Assembly (NCBI GenBank): GCA_001602435.1
Contig: CP012156.1
Location: forward strand, 2,190,001-2,254,000
Direction: 5' to 3'
Source of the DNA: Hyphomonadaceae bacterium UKL13-1
GTDB lineage: Bacteria; Pseudomonadota; Alphaproteobacteria; Caulobacterales; Aquidulcibacteraceae
DNA: 64,000 nucleotides
In this document: positions 61,072-64,000 of the stretch, piece by piece
Numbering within the stretch: position 1 is the first letter of the stretch
Layout: each line of letters opens with the position of its first letter
The notes under the pieces: generated by a model
What the model was told of the DNA's origin: nothing
Databases searched by the model: none
The model's input: the letters and a program-made list of their open reading frames with translations, nothing else
Position numbers and translations under genes: made by a program

Positions 61072-62256
61072 TTACCCCCGAAACACGATGGCTGGATCAA
61101 GCTTCAGGACTTTGCGCACGCTGACATAAGCGGAGCCCAGAACGATAACCATCACCAATAAGGCACTGCCACCAACAATCTCGCCCAAGGCTTTGAAGCC
61201 ACGTAGACTGGGGTCGGCTTGCCCGAAATAAAGGAAGGCGGCAGTGCCCCCAATGCCAATGCCATAGCCGATAAAGCCAACCAGCAAGGCTTGACTCAAC
61301 ACCATCACCAAGATTTGCCGATTGGTGACGCCGATGGCTTTAAGCGCCCCGAAATTCTTCAGGTTTTCGGCCACAAACATGGCCAAGGTCAGCGCTGTGA
61401 TCACAACGGCAACCAGAATACCAAGCCCGATGGCTGCCCCAAACGAGATGGGGATTCCGGTGTTCTCGATGATGAATTGCGTACCCGCAGCCGCAAATTG
61501 CTGCCGTGTCAGGGCTTTCAAGCCGGTCACCTCGGTTATCCGCTTGGCAAGAGCTTCGGGTTCAATGCCGGGCTTGACCTCAACCAGCACGAAGGACAAT
61601 TTGTTGCGCTCAGGCGGGGTAATGGCAATCGCATCGGAGTATTTCATGTAGAGCGTGGGCAGACCGCTGAAATTGGTTAGGGAACTGGTAAGGCCGGTCA
61701 CCACAATGCGATTGTCATTGATTTCAACGGCTTCGCCGATAGGATCGCGACCATCGGCCCAGATAAGATGGGTCGTATTGCCATCCAGAATGGCCGCATT
61801 GCGCCCGCGGATCGCGGCCATGCTGTTGGTTAGATTCTCCTCTGGTAGGCCAACCATGGACTGATTATCGACGCCCACCAACGTAACTGCGGCGATGTTG
61901 CCTTGCATGGTTTTCACCGTCGCAGCCGAGCGAGCATAGGGCACCGCCCACGCCACGCCATCGACTGAGCGCACCCGGTACAGGCTTTGATCGCTGATCG
62001 GTTGACCTTGATCAGGCTGTTTCACGCGCGGGTCCATCACCCAGATTTGCGCTTGGCGCACATCGAGAACCGGATTGGCCCCCCATGTCAAAAGCCCCAC
62101 AAAAATAGACGCCTGTTGGCTCATCAACAGGGTGGAAAATCCAATACCAAACACCAGCCCAAAATATTTGACCGGATCCCCCATCAGCATTTTTAGCGCA
62201 ATGCCAATCATGCCGAGATAGGAGCGTTGCCCGGATTGAGTACCAAGAGAAACCAT
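61072..62256 (-). CDS. ABC transporter permease (DevC/FtsX-type)
   Basis: The 394-residue protein has four membrane helices: one near residues 30-52 and three at the C-terminus (about 275-300, 320-345, 360-385), with a large periplasmic domain between, as in FtsX/MacB/DevC permeases. LKNFGALKAIGVTNRQIL is the characteristic FtsX segment. It is the first gene of the permease-ATPase-adaptor-TolC operon, divergent from tetR, with TetR-type operators between. Substrate unknown; DevBCA systems export glycolipids or other envelope components. Confidence 0.92.
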   Translation of the reverse strand: MVSLGTQSGQRSYLGMIGIALKMLMGDPVKYFGLVFGIGFSTLLMSQQASIFVGLLTWGANPVLDVRQAQIWVMDPRVKQPDQGQPISDQSLYRVRSVDGVAWAVPYARSAATVKTMQGNIAAVTLVGVDNQSMVGLPEENLTNSMAAIRGRNAAILDGNTTHLIWADGRDPIGEAVEINDNRIVVTGLTSSLTNFSGLPTLYMKYSDAIAITPPERNKLSFVLVEVKPGIEPEALAKRITEVTGLKALTRQQFAAAGTQFIIENTGIPISFGAAIGLGILVAVVITALTLAMFVAENLKNFGALKAIGVTNRQILVMVLSQALLVGFIGYGIGIGGTAAFLYFGQADPSLRGFKALGEIVGGSALLVMVIVLGSAYVSVRKVLKLDPAIVFRG

Positions 62257-62343
62257 GAGACTGCTTCTAAGTTAAGGTTCGCATTCGTCGTTCTTGCCGT
62301 GCCCAGACCCACCTGAAAAAGCGTGCTAGGGCACTGGCAATTT

Positions 62344-62399
62344 CTGAACCGAACTGTTAAGTTCAGTAAGTAGGCCATCAATTAACTGAACGGTTCAGT
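62344..62399. promoter_or_regulatory. TetR-type operators between export operon and tetR
   Basis: ACTGAAC-G-GTTCAGT (62385-62399) is a perfect 15-bp palindrome ending one base before the tetR ATG. A second pair of the same half sites, CTGAAC (62344-62349) and GTTCAG (62361-62366), lies 20 nt away. They almost certainly bind the adjacent TetR protein and would control both its own gene and the divergent export operon. Confidence 0.75.
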
Positions 62400-63074
62400 A
62401 TGTCAAGAGACCTGGAACAAAAAAATTCTGAATTGGAAGCCTCGGGCCAGACGCCGTCTGCCCGCATGGGCCGCCCTGTCGACTTGGCCAAGGAAGCCAA
62501 AATTCTGGAAGCCGCCAAAAATGCCTTCCTCGAAAACCCCTATGACCGCATCAGTATGGACGCTTTAGCAGCGCGCGCCGGGGTATCTAAAGTCACGCTT
62601 TACGCAAAATATAAGTCAAAGGATCAATTGTTTGTGGCGGCAATGAGTGTTGGCTGCAGCCCGATCTATGAAAATGCCAAGCTGGAAGTGGAAGCGGGCA
62701 AGCCCTTGGCAGAAACCTTGGAACGGCTTGGGATCGACTTCATCAAAATGATGCTGCACCCAGAAATCGCGGCCCTACACGGGGTTATGATGCAGGCGCT
62801 TGCGACCCAGCCCGAATTGCCCCGCGCCTTTTATGAGCGCGTGGTGCATAATTCCACCAACATCTTGGCAGATGTGCTGACGATCGCCGACAAACGCGGC
62901 GAGATTGCGTGCGATCAACCCTATTTGGCTGCCGTGCAATATATCGCCATGGTGCAGGGGGAGTTCCGCTATAAGCAAGAGCTCGGCGTCACGCGTGGCG
63001 TCGACGAGGATGAGCTGACTTTATTTGTGAAGTCCTGTGTGCGTGTCTTTTTGCGCGGTTGGCGCAAGGATTAG
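62400..63074 (+). CDS. TetR-family regulator of the export operon
   Basis: The 224-residue protein has a TetR HTH at about 30-75 (LEAAKNAFLENPYDRISMDA, then AARAGVSKVTLYAKYKSKD) and a C-terminal domain of the TetR_C_33/AefR-like group (HPEIAALHGVMMQALATQPE, then FYERVVHNST). ATG 62400 follows the operator directly and has no Shine-Dalgarno, so translation may be leaderless or start at ATG 62466. The gene overlaps convergent mtnP by four bases. Confidence 0.9.
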   Translation: MSRDLEQKNSELEASGQTPSARMGRPVDLAKEAKILEAAKNAFLENPYDRISMDALAARAGVSKVTLYAKYKSKDQLFVAAMSVGCSPIYENAKLEVEAGKPLAETLERLGIDFIKMMLHPEIAALHGVMMQALATQPELPRAFYERVVHNSTNILADVLTIADKRGEIACDQPYLAAVQYIAMVQGEFRYKQELGVTRGVDEDELTLFVKSCVRVFLRGWRKD

Positions 63075-63934
63075 AGCACCCGCCCTGCCACGGCGGATAA
63101 TTTGGCCAGAAGCGCAGGGTCTCGTGCCTCTGGGGCTGTGATCAGCGCGAAGTCCAAACATGTATCAATTGGAGAGGGCGTCCGTTCAATCGATTTGAGC
63201 GCGCGCGCCAAATCGGCCACCAAGGCCTTTGCCTTGGTTGAATTGGCGTGCATGACCTCTAAAATGGCCGACACCTCCACAGCGGCATGTTCCTCGTTCC
63301 AACAATCATAGTCCGTCACCATACAGACCGACGCATAGGGCAATTCCGCTTCGCGGGCGAGCTTGGCTTCGGGCATATTGGTCATGCCAATCACCGAACA
63401 GCCCCATGAGCGGTAAAGGTTGCTCTCGGCCAAAGTTGAGAATTGTGGGCCTTCCATCACGAGATAGGTACCGCCCTCGGTCACATCCGCGCCAGAGCGA
63501 CGCGCCGCTTCTGCGGCAAGCCCGGCCAAACGCGGGCAAATGGGATGGGCTACCGACACATGGGCAACAAGGCCTGTGCCATAAAAGCTTTTGGGCCGTG
63601 CAAAGGTCCGGTCGATGAATTGGTCTACCACGACAAAATGTCCTGGCGGCAGTTCTTCCTTGAGCGAGCCGACGGCGGAAATGGACAAAACATCCGTCAC
63701 CCCTTCCCGCTTCAGGACGTCAATATTGGCGCGGCTATTGAGTTCAGACGGGGAGATACGATGCCCACGGCCGTGGCGCGGCAAAAATACCACTCTTTGG
63801 CCGTCCAATTCGGCATCGAAAATTTGATCGGAAGGCTCCCCCCACGGGCTCTCGATGGTCCGCCATTCCCCAGACAGGCCCGGGATATCATACAGCCCGG
63901 AACCACCAATCACACCCAAAACCCAGTTTGACAT
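63071..63934 (-). CDS. mtnP: S-methyl-5'-thioadenosine phosphorylase
   Basis: The 287-residue enzyme of the nucleoside phosphorylase family has GVIGGSGLYDIPGL at the N-terminus, FLPRHGRGHRISPSELNSRA, then VMEGPQFSTLAESNLYRSWG, IGMTNMPEAKLAREAELPYA and the base-binding DYDCWNEEHA. It splits methylthioadenosine to adenine and methylthioribose-1-phosphate in the methionine salvage route. Length and motifs are complete. The start follows directly on the end of another minus-strand gene. Confidence 0.95.
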   Translation of the reverse strand: MSNWVLGVIGGSGLYDIPGLSGEWRTIESPWGEPSDQIFDAELDGQRVVFLPRHGRGHRISPSELNSRANIDVLKREGVTDVLSISAVGSLKEELPPGHFVVVDQFIDRTFARPKSFYGTGLVAHVSVAHPICPRLAGLAAEAARRSGADVTEGGTYLVMEGPQFSTLAESNLYRSWGCSVIGMTNMPEAKLAREAELPYASVCMVTDYDCWNEEHAAVEVSAILEVMHANSTKAKALVADLARALKSIERTPSPIDTCLDFALITAPEARDPALLAKLSAVAGRVL

Positions 63935-63939
63935 TTAGC

Positions 63940-64000
63940 TTAACCCTCTTTGCGCCAACGCGTTACATCACGGCGGCAGGCCTCTAACGTGGCCAAGCGG
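63940..64000 (-). CDS. Unknown protein, C-terminal end only
   Basis: The last 19 codons of a gene entering from the right edge read RLATLEACRRDVTRWRKEG and end in TAA five nt before the mtnP start. The short spacing suggests an operon with mtnP. The fragment is too short to identify. Confidence 0.5.
   Translation of the reverse strand, partial: RLATLEACRRDVTRWRKEG

Noticed and set aside
61068..61100. N-terminal extension of the ABC ATPase
   Set aside because: It would overlap the permease gene by 29 nt and lacks a ribosome binding site, while ATG 61067 has one.
1..64000. CRISPR array, rRNA genes or an integrase
   Set aside because: No regularly spaced repeats, rRNA sequence or tyrosine/serine recombinase motifs were seen in any part read.

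Overview
The window reads as a chromosome segment of a heterotrophic alphaproteobacterium, perhaps of the Caulobacterales/Hyphomonadaceae or a sphingomonad-like group. This placement is inferred from three large TonB-dependent receptors with OAR-type plugs, an alphaproteobacterial ParB/ArdC/Ssb/relaxase set, the mid-50s GC impression and the types of housekeeping genes. No rRNA operon or CRISPR array is visible; one tRNA gene (Ser, anticodon GCT) is present.

Positions 1-33,630 look like an integrative or mobilisable island. Backbone genes sit at both sides: the end of a ParB-family protein, an ArdC-type antirestriction protein, a single-stranded DNA-binding protein and a relaxase preceded by a five-copy repeat that may be oriT. 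Near the left end lies a reverse transcriptase of the antiviral DRT2 (UG2) type. A roughly 300-nt structured non-coding leader with a plausible promoter precedes it, matching the architecture of the DRT2 systems that make a concatemeric gene from a non-coding RNA. Next to it an IS66-family element (2908-5472, 8-bp target duplication intact) has landed in an already decaying toxin-antitoxin locus.

The island cargo (7.5-29 kb) is a catabolic/uptake cluster. It holds two TonB-dependent receptors, two major-facilitator transporters, two phytanoyl-CoA-dioxygenase-like oxygenases, two VOC proteins, two SDRs, an SDR-like epimerase, an aldo-keto reductase, three alpha/beta hydrolases and two related TetR regulators. 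A 22-bp sequence recurs four times in front of its operons and is probably the binding site of a cluster regulator. The substrate is unknown; the enzyme set suggests a hydrophobic or ester-containing compound taken up through the outer membrane.

Positions 34.4-43.2 kb form a tripartite tricarboxylate transporter (TTT) locus with unusual parts. One gene fuses a TctC-like periplasmic binding domain through one membrane helix to a LuxR-type DNA-binding domain. It is followed by a TonB-dependent receptor, a TctC-TctB fusion and TctA, and a lipoprotein binding protein is divergent. The logic appears to be sense the ligand in the periplasm, then switch on its own uptake genes.

The tRNA-Ser at 43.6 kb, with a 12-bp tandem repeat just beyond its 3' end, marks the change to more ordinary chromosome. 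From 43.8 to 52 kb lies a Wzx/Wzy-type exopolysaccharide locus: priming transferase, flippase, GT2, polymerase-like protein, a BY-kinase-like ATPase without the Walker A lysine, Wzz and Wza. Then come thrB, a Nudix hydrolase, a dienelactone hydrolase, an alginate-export-like porin, and a DevBCA/TolC-type export operon with a divergent TetR whose operators are visible. mtnP and the end of one more gene close the window.
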